Part shown: positions 6,238 through 14,246 of the stretch, in pieces
How positions within the stretch are numbered: position 1 is the stretch's first letter
Layout: every line of letters starts with the position of its first letter
Translations under genes and position numbers: made by a program
From: JAZKFP01 sp040386355
GTDB lineage: Bacteria; Pseudomonadota; Gammaproteobacteria; Pseudomonadales; UBA6940
Length of the DNA stretch: 33,239 nucleotides
Reading direction: 5' to 3'
Assembly (NCBI GenBank): GCA_040386355.1
Contig: JAZKFP010000042.1
Coordinates: 1 to 33,239 of the forward strand
The notes under the pieces: model-generated
Seen by the model: the letters and a program-made list of their open reading frames with translations, nothing else
Databases searched by the model: none
What the model was told of the DNA's origin: nothing

Positions 6238-7461
6238 TTAAAGCATACGTTGTCGATTTTTTTCAATAGACGCGTGGATCACGTTTACAGTAGCGGCACG
6301 AATGGGAGCATCTTTTGCTAAATTTTTAAATGAAGTCGCATGGATGCTCATTTTTTCAATACAATCTTTTGCCCAATTTACATTTAATCCACTAGATTGA
6401 GCCAATTTTATTAAATGTTCTTTACCGGGTAATTTACCTTCTCCACAAACATCCATTTGATGCTCACCTCCAGGACCTTCGCTCCAGGTTAAATCGTAAC
6501 AGGGTGCAAGTCTCCAACGATGATCTTTTTCTAAACGAAAAGAAATATTTTTTGAATGGTCGTCTCGATTGTTAAAAATAATATTAAATACCGCTCTTTC
6601 AAATCCTTTTTTTACTTCCTGCTCATCTCGACATAACAATTGGGTCGCGCGCAAAAATGTTGTGTAATCAACAGAAGATGGTATACGAAAATCAGCATGT
6701 AATAGACCTGCCAAAGTATGAATAGGAATTCTCGATCCGTTTTCTCTATCAAAACGCTGGATTCCAAAAGCACCAAATTTTTCATTTAAATCGAAATAGC
6801 GTGTGGTAGGTATTTCTAGGCCACATATTTTTGCTAAGTGCGCATATACATTTTCTAACGCACATACTTCTTTGTGCTCATTTTGAGCTTGAAATTTGAT
6901 AAGCCATGGCAAACCAGAAGAAGAACTTGTACTCAATATAGAAGTTATAGGGTCATAATATGTGAGTACTTTAGGCCTTGCGCCATGTGGAGAGCCACCC
7001 AATAGCATCATGGGAATTAAAATATCACTTGCATTGCCATGTAAAATCTCCTGAGCTTGTTCAGCAATTTTAAGTAACTCTAAATCATGAACGTCGTTTT
7101 TAAATTCCTCGGCTGGTTCAAAAATAAAAGCGCCTAAAGCTCTATCGCCAATCAAAGCAAGTCTTTCTAAGATAGATATTCCGACAGGATTACGTCCCTG
7201 TTTTCTGAATAGTTTGTCCATTAGAATCATGCCCCAGCCATCGGGCAAAGCATCGGCAATAAGTCCTGGCAATCGATATTGATGTACAGGAAAATTACCA
7301 TAAGCATTTAAGCTTAGCGGTAAATATAAAGGTGAAAATTCAATGGCGTGTTGAATTGCTTCTTGCGAATACTCAAAAAGTAAATTTTCTTTATTTTCAG
7401 CCACTGTTCCTAAAAGCCAATGCTCATCCCAACCGGAATAATAAATATCTAATTTTTTCAT
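6238..7461 (-). CDS. hipA: HipA-family serine/threonine kinase toxin (second, divergent copy)
   Basis: A 407-aa HipA-type kinase only distantly similar to the first copy. Motifs in order: an N-terminal HipA domain with L-P-L-S (47-50) and L-P-D-G-W-G at 72-77; G-G-S-P-H-G-A-R-P-K at 155-164 (the Ser loop, S157); K189 in L-I-K-F (ATP lysine); Q-R-F-D-R at 235-239; the catalytic loop N-N-R-D-D-H-S-K-N-I-S-F at 297-308; and C-Y-D-L at 321-324. The catalytic set is complete. It follows hipB by 21 nt on the same strand. Growth-arrest activity is inferred from the family; the substrate is unknown. It converges with the UPF0016 exporter gene, 69 nt away, with no clear terminator between (a 6-bp AGAGTA/TACTCT dyad only). 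Confidence 0.92.
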   Translation of the reverse strand: MKKLDIYYSGWDEHWLLGTVAENKENLLFEYSQEAIQHAIEFSPLYLPLSLNAYGNFPVHQYRLPGLIADALPDGWGMILMDKLFRKQGRNPVGISILERLALIGDRALGAFIFEPAEEFKNDVHDLELLKIAEQAQEILHGNASDILIPMMLLGGSPHGARPKVLTYYDPITSILSTSSSSGLPWLIKFQAQNEHKEVCALENVYAHLAKICGLEIPTTRYFDLNEKFGAFGIQRFDRENGSRIPIHTLAGLLHADFRIPSSVDYTTFLRATQLLCRDEQEVKKGFERAVFNIIFNNRDDHSKNISFRLEKDHRWRLAPCYDLTWSEGPGGEHQMDVCGEGKLPGKEHLIKLAQSSGLNVNWAKDCIEKMSIHATSFKNLAKDAPIRAATVNVIHASIEKNRQRML

Positions 7462-7482
7462 GGTGATGGCATTCTCTTAAAG

Positions 7483-7794
7483 TTATTTAATTTTTGATTT
7501 TTTATGCCTAACACGACGGCGAGTTATTTCAGATTTTTCCATTTGAGCAATTGATTTAATATTTAATTTAAATAAAGGTTCTAATTCATCGACTAAACCT
7601 AAAACAATAACGACGCGAATTATTGACTCAAGAGAAACTTGGCCATTATTTTCAATATTTTTGATAGTACCGGTTGAAACGCCTGCTCGCTTAGCAAGCT
7701 CAATTTGAGTGAGAGATTGAGAAATTCGTTGCGTATTAAGACGCTTGCCAATTACCTCACAAATCTCAGAATAAGTAGAAAGCTTAAAGTTCAA
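7483..7794 (-). CDS. hipB: HipB-like antitoxin, XRE-family DNA-binding protein (second copy)
   Basis: A 103-aa XRE protein. The HTH spans about residues 24-55 (S-L-T-Q-I-E-L-A-K-R-A-G-V-S-T-G-T-I-K-N-I-E-N is split between helices 2 and 3). The C-terminal tail is strongly basic (R-R-R-V-R-H-K-K-S-K-I-K) and could contact DNA or HipA. The only plausible start is a TTG (7794-7792), preceded by a weak AGGG 8 nt upstream; no suitable ATG precedes the HTH. A 15-bp palindrome at 7828-7842 and promoter-like hexamers lie just upstream, consistent with autoregulation. It is the antitoxin partner of the following hipA by gene order. Confidence 0.85.
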   Translation of the reverse strand: MNFKLSTYSEICEVIGKRLNTQRISQSLTQIELAKRAGVSTGTIKNIENNGQVSLESIIRVVIVLGLVDELEPLFKLNIKSIAQMEKSEITRRRVRHKKSKIK

Positions 7795-7827
7795 TATATT
7801 ACCCTTTAAATCAAAAAAATAGATTTA

Positions 7828-7865
7828 TAAGATATTATCTTAGCTTTTAAATTAGGATAAGCCAA
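7828..7865 (-). promoter_or_regulatory. Promoter and palindromic operator candidate for the second hipBA
   Basis: On the minus strand, TTGGCT (rc of 7860-7865) and TAAGAT (rc of 7837-7842) are separated by 17 nt, a fair -35/-10 pair. The -10 is one half of a perfect 15-bp palindrome, TAAGATA-T-TATCTTA (7828-7842 as read on the plus strand). A repressor bound there would cover the -10. The palindrome is seen; its use by HipB is inferred. Confidence 0.45.
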
Positions 7866-7954
7866 GTAATCAGTTGAGCTAAATAGTATTGCGAGCAAAC
7901 ACTTTAAAATGAAGAAGAGGAAATAATGTCTTTCTAACTTGTTGATTTAACTGA

Positions 7955-7997
7955 AATCCCGTGCAATGTGGAATTGATTACCAGATTACACGGGATT
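7955..7997. repeat. Inverted repeat with 13-bp arms
   Basis: AATCCCGTGCAAT (7955-7967) and ATTACACGGGATT (7985-7997) pair over 13 positions with one G-U wobble. A further TGG/CCA pairing lies inside after one mismatch. No T-run follows on either strand, so it is not a convincing terminator. It sits just upstream of a broken ATPase gene and may be a mobile-element remnant or repeat. Between the second hipB and this repeat (7866-7954) I see nothing else. Confidence 0.5.
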
Positions 7998-8019
7998 AAC
8001 CATAATTCTTAAAAGTACT

Positions 8020-8746
8020 TTGATTAAAACGCTTCTCCAAGCTTCTAAAACATTCCCAATAGTTTTACTTACGGAACCACGACAGGTGGGAAAAACAACC
8101 CTGCTAAAAGAGTGTCCGGATGGCAGAAGTTACATAAACCTGGATAATTTAGAAAATAGAGCTTTCACCCAAAGTGATCCTAGCCTTTTCTTACAACGCT
8201 ATCCCCCACCAATTATTATTGACGAAGTTCAACACGCTCCTGAATTATTTAGCGCTATTAAAGTGTTTGTAGATAAAAATAAGAAGAAAGGAATATTCTG
8301 GCTGATAGGCTCTCAAAGATTCCATCTCATGAGAAATATTACTGAGACTTTAGCGGGACGCGAAGCAATTACCGATATGCTGGGGTTTTCACAAACTGAA
8401 ATTGAAAACAAAGCAGAAGAAACAGAACCATTTATTCCCACAACTGTGTGGATAGAAAATTCTAGAGCGTGCTCTTCTCACAAATCATTAATGACACTCA
8501 ACAGAATCATTTGGAGGGCTTTATTTCCAACAATTTGGGTGCCTACCAAAACTGATAAAAATATTGCAGTGATTGGCAGTGATTGCTAGCGACGTTGACC
8601 GCGATTTATTCTACAACTCAAATGTAAAAACGTACATTCAACGCGACGCACGCGATCTTACCCAAGTCGGAGATGATGAAAAATTTCACAAGGATTCAAT
8701 AGAAAAATTTATTAAAGCCAATAAACACTTGATTTCAACCAGCTAA
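8020..8746 (+). pseudogene. Broken AAA_14/DUF4143-type ATPase gene
   Basis: The frame from 8020 to 8589 encodes the N-terminal half of an AAA_14 ATPase: Walker A as E-P-R-Q-V-G-K-T-T-L-L (normally G-P-R-Q-V-G-K-T-T), Walker B as I-I-I-D-E-V-Q-H-A-P-E-L-F, then G-S-Q-x-F-H-L-M and L-A-G-R, ending near I-W-R-A-L-F-P-T-I-W. A stop at 8587-8589 breaks it. The family sequence resumes in another frame from 8591: D-V-D-R-D-L-F-Y-N-S, V-K-T-Y-I-Q-R-D and R-D-L-T-Q-V-G-D-D-E-K-F, then runs into unrelated sequence and a stop at 8744-8746. The C-terminal DUF4143 part is missing (intact proteins are ~380-420 aa). The apparent start is a TTG with no ribosome site, so the 5' end is probably lost too. Frameshifted and doubly truncated: a decaying gene. 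Confidence 0.85.
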
Positions 8747-8794
8747 GCTTATCTACAAGTTATTTAAAAGAAATTACTGTGTAGGTAAATTACC

Positions 8795-9028
8795 ATGCTT
8801 TTCGTAAAGCGAAGCCATTCTGTCTTAATAATAGTTTTTTTGGGGCTTACTTCCGCTTGTGCTCAACATAAAAGCTCCGAACCTTCACTTTCAAAAACAC
8901 AACTTATTTATCAGAACTCCGCGTATTGTTGTAAACAATGTACGAAAGGAAAAGCTTGCGGCGATTCATGTATTTCACGATCTTACACTTGTCATAAAGG
9001 ACCAGGTTGCGCATGTGATGCGTATTAA
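8795..9028 (+). CDS. Small cysteine-rich lipoprotein of unknown function
   Basis: A 77-aa protein. The first 22 residues are a lipoprotein signal peptide with a near-standard lipobox (L-T-S-A-C, predicted lipidated Cys22). The mature domain carries 9 further cysteines after residue 44 in a dense pattern (C-C-x2-C-x5-C-x3-C-x6-C-x5-C-x-C). It includes K-G-K-A-C-G-D-S-C-I-S-R and a C-H-K-G-P-G-C-A-C end. I believe similar short proteins with a KGKACGxSCI signature occur in other proteobacteria, but no function is known to me; disulfide-stabilised or metal-binding folds are possible. ATG start with a weak AGGT about 10 nt upstream. It stands alone after the pseudogene and converges with the polysaccharide cluster; the 85-nt gap to the next gene has no clear terminator. 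Confidence 0.75.
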   Translation: MLFVKRSHSVLIIVFLGLTSACAQHKSSEPSLSKTQLIYQNSAYCCKQCTKGKACGDSCISRSYTCHKGPGCACDAY

Positions 9029-9113
9029 AATGAGCGTGATTCATGCAGTCAAATTATAATAAGTTTTCTTTATTAAATTCTTTATTCAATAGCCATTTCA
9101 TTAACAACAAACG

Positions 9114-11051
9114 CTAATAATTTTTTTGTGGGATAAGATCTTTTAATTTTAAAGTGGAAAATACCTTCTTAGATCCTTCAGGAGTGAGATGAGTATCATC
9201 TCTATACAAGTAAGAGCCATCTGGTAACTTTGGAAAATGATTTAAAATTTTCTCCGTTTTTACAATTGTTAAACCTTCATATCCATACAATTGTTTGATC
9301 AAATTTTTATACCTTATATCCTGATCTTCAAGCTTCCACAAACTCAAGCAATCATCGACACTATTTTTTTTAAATAAACATCTTTCAAAGACCGGATAAT
9401 TAGTTCCTGGCAAATCTTCGATAAGCACTACTTTTTTTCCATGCGCTACGAAATAATCTATTGTTTTATGAAGCGCTTTAAATACAGAAATGGGTTGATC
9501 ATTTTTAAAATCTAATGAAATGTTGTTTGTGGTAGGGTGCAGCTTAGTATTGAAAGAACTATGGACAGAAAATGCAAGAAAAATTGTGTTAATGTCTTTA
9601 TTCACACCAAGATTTTTATACAATTCATTCATACGATTAAAACATTTAAATTTAGTACCATTGATTTTGTCGGGTTCTCTATCAATATTGATAAATGGAG
9701 GACATCCACCCGCACCCATCATCAATAGATTACGATTTTCAACCGCCAATTTCTCAGAAAGGCCAGGGAAAAAATGATTAGCATGCGAATCACCAATTAA
9801 CACATCCGTAATAGGATTTTTGACGTCAAATATTACGCAATATTGATCTCCGCCATATTTATTTGAACATTCTTTTGTTTTAATTCTATCCATTGACCAA
9901 AAAAGCTGTTCTTTAATATGGCGATAGGCAGGATGATGATCAATGAAGCCATTGAATTTCCATATAATCGCACCCACTAAAACAAAAAGCAAAAGAGAAA
10001 ATATTGAAGAAATAAAAATAAATTTTCTTTCAAATCTATGTTTATTTTTAAAGGGTTTCTCAACTAAGGACCAAGATAAAAATGCTATTGGAAAAATAGT
10101 GATGACTAGCATCCATTTTAAATGGATATAACTTTCAACTGGACTGTAGATTTTAGTAAAGGCAATTATGGGCTGATGCCACAGATAAGCGCTGTAAGAT
10201 AGTAATCCAATAAATACAATTGGTTTTATCGATAAAAACTTGCCTACAAAGTTTTTTTGATTAGCAAACAAGATTACTAGTGCAGTCCCAAGTGTTGGGA
10301 TCAACGCGTACAGATTGGGCATTAAAATTGAATTGTTATATCTCACGAAAGGAATGACAACTGCTAGTAAACCTACACCACTTAATAGGCCAGAGTATTT
10401 ATTTTCTAAATTAACTTTTTTAAATGATAGTAATGCTACGAAGGAACCTGTAGCCAATTCCCATGCTCTTGTCGGGAGAACATAAAAAGTCATGTTTGGG
10501 TATTTACTGTCTCCCCATAGGGCAAGCACAAAACTTATAGTTATTGTCAATCCTACTAAAACATAAACACCTAGAATTTTCCAACGCCATACAACCAACA
10601 TAAGTAAGGGGAAGAAAACATAAAATTGTTCCTCTACAGAAAGACTCCATGTATGAAGCAATGGCTGAATTTCAACCCAGTCTGCAAAATAACCACCATC
10701 CAACATAAGAAAAATATTGGATGTAAAAGTACCAACACCAACTAAAGATTTTCCATAATTAAGTAATTGAGTTGGATCTAATAAATAACACGCAAAAGGA
10801 ATTGTAGTTAACACTACTAAAGACATTGCAGGTAATATGCGTCGCGCCCTTCGCTCGTAAAAATTTACAAGACTAAAGTTATTTGCTTCCAGTTCATTTA
10901 TAATAATTGTTGTAATGAGATAGCCGCTAATAACAAAGAATACATCTACACCAACGTATCCTCCGCTAAAAAAGTCAAAGTCCGCGTGAAAAAGAATTAC
11001 TGGAATAATCGCAATCGCTCTTAGCCCATCAATTTCAGCGCGGTACTTCAA
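9114..11051 (-). CDS. OafA-type membrane O-acyltransferase fused to SGNH domain (last gene of cluster)
   Basis: A 645-aa acyltransferase-3 protein that probably O-acetylates (or otherwise acylates) a sugar of the surface polysaccharide. The N-terminal ~340 residues hold about ten helices, with R-A-E-I-D-G-L-R-A at 4-12, an F-H-A-D histidine near 21-24, G-V-D-V-F-F-V-I-S-G-Y and the basic R-R-A-R-R-I-L-P. The C-terminal periplasmic SGNH domain has block I I-G-D-S-H-A and the C-terminal D-x-x-H as D-D-T-H-L-T. The frame begins at a TTG at 11066, but I chose TTG 11051 because GGAG lies 9-10 nt upstream and the protein then starts directly before the conserved Y-R-A-E-I-D-G-L-R-A. It is 75 nt after the preceding glycosyltransferase gene. 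Confidence 0.9.
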   Translation of the reverse strand: MKYRAEIDGLRAIAIIPVILFHADFDFFSGGYVGVDVFFVISGYLITTIIINELEANNFSLVNFYERRARRILPAMSLVVLTTIPFACYLLDPTQLLNYGKSLVGVGTFTSNIFLMLDGGYFADWVEIQPLLHTWSLSVEEQFYVFFPLLMLVVWRWKILGVYVLVGLTITISFVLALWGDSKYPNMTFYVLPTRAWELATGSFVALLSFKKVNLENKYSGLLSGVGLLAVVIPFVRYNNSILMPNLYALIPTLGTALVILFANQKNFVGKFLSIKPIVFIGLLSYSAYLWHQPIIAFTKIYSPVESYIHLKWMLVITIFPIAFLSWSLVEKPFKNKHRFERKFIFISSIFSLLLFVLVGAIIWKFNGFIDHHPAYRHIKEQLFWSMDRIKTKECSNKYGGDQYCVIFDVKNPITDVLIGDSHANHFFPGLSEKLAVENRNLLMMGAGGCPPFINIDREPDKINGTKFKCFNRMNELYKNLGVNKDINTIFLAFSVHSSFNTKLHPTTNNISLDFKNDQPISVFKALHKTIDYFVAHGKKVVLIEDLPGTNYPVFERCLFKKNSVDDCLSLWKLEDQDIRYKNLIKQLYGYEGLTIVKTEKILNHFPKLPDGSYLYRDDTHLTPEGSKKVFSTLKLKDLIPQKNY

Positions 11052-11126
11052 TATAAATATCTCCAATTAATTTGGTAAATGATGATTTGCATAAATATAA
11101 TGTGCGAGAGAAAAAGTAGATTTATA

Positions 11127-12296
11127 TCAATAATTAATATTTGCTGAATTATTTAATAGCTCTTCATAAATCCTTAAATGCTCTTGCACTACATTCTTCA
11201 CATCAAATGTTTTTTCCGCAAAATCACGTCCTGCTTTGCCCATTTTTTCGCATCTTTCTTTATCTTTTAACAACGAATTAATAGCTTCTGCTAGAGCATT
11301 CGCATTTTTCACCGGCACTAACAAACCCGTGACGTTAGGAATAATCGCATCACGACAACCTGGTACATCGGTTGTTATTACGGCACGGCCACAGGCCGCC
11401 GCTTCGATTAATACTTTGGGCAAGCCTTCACGATACGAAGGCAAAACTACGATACATGCGGAAGATAACACGGTATGCATGTCAGCACGCTGCCCCCAGA
11501 GTTCGACAATGCCTTCTAATTGCCAACCATTCAATTGCGCTTGGGTTAAGCTCATTGGATTTGCGGGATCAGGCTGCCCTACTAAAACAAAACGTGGGAT
11601 TTCTTTAAAAGAATAAATATTTCTTTGAATGAATTTAACAGCTTCAATAAATTCTTGAACACCTTTATCAATTAACATTCGAGAAGCTAGTAAAACAATA
11701 GGACGACCCCCAGATAACGGCGCACACTTAAATTCATCAAGCTCTACACCAGAACCTCGAATTAATACGGTATTTTTATCAGATAAATGTGCAAATTCAG
11801 AAATACTATTTTTATCATCTAGATTTTGAAAAATAACTTTGATATTTGGATGTCCAAGCGCTAATCGATACAGTATGCCAACACACGCTCGACGTAACGT
11901 CGCAATTTTGCCACGTGCAATGAAAACAAATCCAAGTCCTGATACAGCCGCAACTACGGCTTTAGCTTTAACAAATCTTGCTACTAATCCACCCAATAAC
12001 ACTGGCTTGATCGTAACGAGATGAATAATATCTGGATTTAATTCTTGGAATATTTTTTTAAATTGCCACATAGTTTGGAAAGCATTTTTAATTCCTGTAC
12101 TACTCCGGCTAATTACTAACGGGTGCACTTTAAGCCCCAACATTTGAAGCTCTATAAACTTGTCGGTTATTCCTGTAGCAATATGTACCTCATAACCGTT
12201 CTGAAGTGCTGCTTGTGCGATCGGTAATCGATGCGACAAAAAAAACCAATCGACATTGGCTACAAATAAAAGTTTTCGTTTTTTATTAAATGTCAT
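11127..12296 (-). CDS. Glycosyltransferase family 4
   Basis: A 389-aa GT-B glycosyltransferase that probably adds one sugar to the lipid-linked repeat unit on the cytoplasmic face of the inner membrane. The N-terminal acceptor domain begins V-D-W-F-F-L-S-H-R-L-P-I-A, typical of the PglA/CapM-like subgroup. The donor domain has L-L-A-S-R-M-L-I-D-K-G-V-Q-E-F near 206-220 and the E-x7-E motif in R-E-G-L-P-K-V-L-I-E-A-A, followed by T-D-V-P-G-C-R-D-A. The ATG overlaps the asparagine synthetase stop by 4 nt (ATGA), showing translational coupling. The sugar specificity cannot be read from the sequence. Confidence 0.92.
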   Translation of the reverse strand: MTFNKKRKLLFVANVDWFFLSHRLPIAQAALQNGYEVHIATGITDKFIELQMLGLKVHPLVISRSSTGIKNAFQTMWQFKKIFQELNPDIIHLVTIKPVLLGGLVARFVKAKAVVAAVSGLGFVFIARGKIATLRRACVGILYRLALGHPNIKVIFQNLDDKNSISEFAHLSDKNTVLIRGSGVELDEFKCAPLSGGRPIVLLASRMLIDKGVQEFIEAVKFIQRNIYSFKEIPRFVLVGQPDPANPMSLTQAQLNGWQLEGIVELWGQRADMHTVLSSACIVVLPSYREGLPKVLIEAAACGRAVITTDVPGCRDAIIPNVTGLLVPVKNANALAEAINSLLKDKERCEKMGKAGRDFAEKTFDVKNVVQEHLRIYEELLNNSANINY

Positions 12297-14233
12297 GTGC
12301 GATTTTCTTCAAGCCATGCTTGAAACATCAACACATTCCACAATTGATATTGCCAATTTCGTTGACCAGACAGATGTTCATCCCATTTTTTTCGAATCGG
12401 TGCTGCATTTAAATAACCTTCTTGCTTTAAACGTGATTCATTCAATAAATGTTCAGCCCACTCTCTTAATGGACCGCGCAACCAAGTATCAATTGGCACA
12501 CCAAAACCCATTTTTGGTCGTTCAATTAATGTTTTGGGAACGTATTTATAAAGTACCTGACGTAAAATCCATTTGCTTTGACCATTACGAATTTTTAAAT
12601 GCATAGGTAGACGCCAAGCCAATTCCACAACACGATGATCGAGAAATGGAACACGGGTTTCTAAACTCACACCCATTGCAGCACGATCCACTTTTGTAAG
12701 AATATCGTCGGGTAAATAACTTAACGTATCCAGCGCCATCATTCGTTGTTCTAGATTTTTTAAATGTGAAAATTCATTTGACGTATGAATGGTTACAGGT
12801 TCTTTTGCACCTAAAACAATCTCTTCAGGATTTTTCCATTGCGAAACTAATTTGTGATAAATCGCTTCTGGACTATCTACATTTAATATTTCCGCAAACT
12901 TATGCAGCTTGTCACCCGGCTGACTAAACCGTGCTCGCTTTGGTAATAAAAAATCCATAGAATTTAATACTTGAGCCCATTTATTAGGAGAAATAGATAA
13001 TAAGAAACGAGACAATATGTGTCGTGCAGTTGACGGTAATTTACCAACTTTACGCCAAATAGCAGAAGTTAAAAGATAACGATTATATCCTGCAAATAAT
13101 TCATCGCCCGCATCACCCGACAGTGAAACTGTGACATGCTGACGTGTCATTTGCGATACCAAAAAAGTTGGTATCTGTGAAGAATCGGCGAAAGGTTCAT
13201 CGTATAAAGAAGCTAAACGTGGAATAACATCCATCGCTTGTTGAGGAGTGACATATAATTCCGTGTGCTGTGTTCCTAAATGACGCGCAACTGCTGCAGC
13301 GTGTTGAGCTTCATTATAATTTGCTTCATGAAATCCAATACTGAATGTGCGTATGGGTTGTTTTGATTGCACCTGCATTAATGCAACAACCGTAGATGAA
13401 TCAATACCACCCGATAAAAATGCGCCCAATGGAACATCGGCTATCATTTGCTGTGCGATTGAATCACGTAATTGACTGTCTAATAATGCAATGGCTTCTG
13501 CATCGCTTCCATTAAATAAATTATTTTGCCCTTGTTCCGCTATTTCTTTAAGTGACCAATAGACTATAGGTTTCGGTAAAAAATCTTTTGGACAATCGAT
13601 TGGAATTGTTAATGTGGTACCAGGAATTAATTTAAAAATTCCTTTGTAAATAGAATGCGGTGTTGGGATATAGTTGTATCTAAGCTGTAACGCAATCGCA
13701 TCTCGATTAATATTTCCAACGAAAGCAGAATGTGCACGTAACGCTTTTAATTCAGAACCAAAAATAAAAATATTATTTTGCCAACCATAATACAACGGCT
13801 TTTCACCTAACCGATCACGAGCCAAGGTTAATTTATTTTCATGTTTATCCCATACTGCAAACGCAAACATCCCAATACATTTTCTTAATGTATTTTCGAT
13901 TCCCCAGGCGTCAATTCCCGCAAGTAATGTTTCCGTATCTGAAGTGCCACGCCAAACACATGTTAATTCTTTTCTTAACATGGTGTGATTGTAGATTTCG
14001 CCATTAAACACAATCACAAAACGTTCGGAAGACGAAACCATAGGTTGATGACCGGCAGGCGACAAATCAACAATCGATAATCGTTGATGACCTAAAAAAA
14101 TACTGTTTTGTTCGTTATGCCAAAAGCCAGAATCATTAGGACCACGATGTTGAACAGTAGCGTTCATTTTTTGAATAACATTAAGCGACTCAGCAGTTAA
14201 ATTTTTTCCAAGAAAACCAGTAATTCCACACAT
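12293..14233 (-). CDS. asnB: Asparagine synthetase B-like glutamine amidotransferase (first by coordinate)
   Basis: A 646-aa two-domain protein. The N-terminal class II glutamine amidotransferase starts with the nucleophile Cys2 (M-C-G-I-T-G-F) and has H-R-G-P-N-D-S-G at 29-36 and V-F-N-G-E-I-Y-N near 75-82. The C-terminal synthetase domain has the PP-loop S-G-G-I-D-S-S at 274-280 and the aspartate region L-P-D-D-I-L-T-K-V-D-R-A-A-M near 510. Such proteins in O-antigen clusters amidate sugar carboxylates or amino-acid substituents rather than make bulk asparagine; here that is inferred. The closest length is the ~620-650 aa group found in polysaccharide loci. It starts 13 nt after the acyltransferase stop and overlaps the next gene by 4 nt. 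Confidence 0.93.
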   Translation of the reverse strand: MCGITGFLGKNLTAESLNVIQKMNATVQHRGPNDSGFWHNEQNSIFLGHQRLSIVDLSPAGHQPMVSSSERFVIVFNGEIYNHTMLRKELTCVWRGTSDTETLLAGIDAWGIENTLRKCIGMFAFAVWDKHENKLTLARDRLGEKPLYYGWQNNIFIFGSELKALRAHSAFVGNINRDAIALQLRYNYIPTPHSIYKGIFKLIPGTTLTIPIDCPKDFLPKPIVYWSLKEIAEQGQNNLFNGSDAEAIALLDSQLRDSIAQQMIADVPLGAFLSGGIDSSTVVALMQVQSKQPIRTFSIGFHEANYNEAQHAAAVARHLGTQHTELYVTPQQAMDVIPRLASLYDEPFADSSQIPTFLVSQMTRQHVTVSLSGDAGDELFAGYNRYLLTSAIWRKVGKLPSTARHILSRFLLSISPNKWAQVLNSMDFLLPKRARFSQPGDKLHKFAEILNVDSPEAIYHKLVSQWKNPEEIVLGAKEPVTIHTSNEFSHLKNLEQRMMALDTLSYLPDDILTKVDRAAMGVSLETRVPFLDHRVVELAWRLPMHLKIRNGQSKWILRQVLYKYVPKTLIERPKMGFGVPIDTWLRGPLREWAEHLLNESRLKQEGYLNAAPIRKKWDEHLSGQRNWQYQLWNVLMFQAWLEENRT

Positions 14234-14246
14234 AGGTTTTTTTCAA

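Noticed and set aside
11236..11616. 126-residue plus-strand open frame
   Set aside because: It is antisense to the GT4 gene with a clear E-x7-E motif; shadow frame.
12256..12606. 116-residue plus-strand open frame
   Set aside because: It is antisense to the 3' end of the asparagine synthetase gene and has no domain features.
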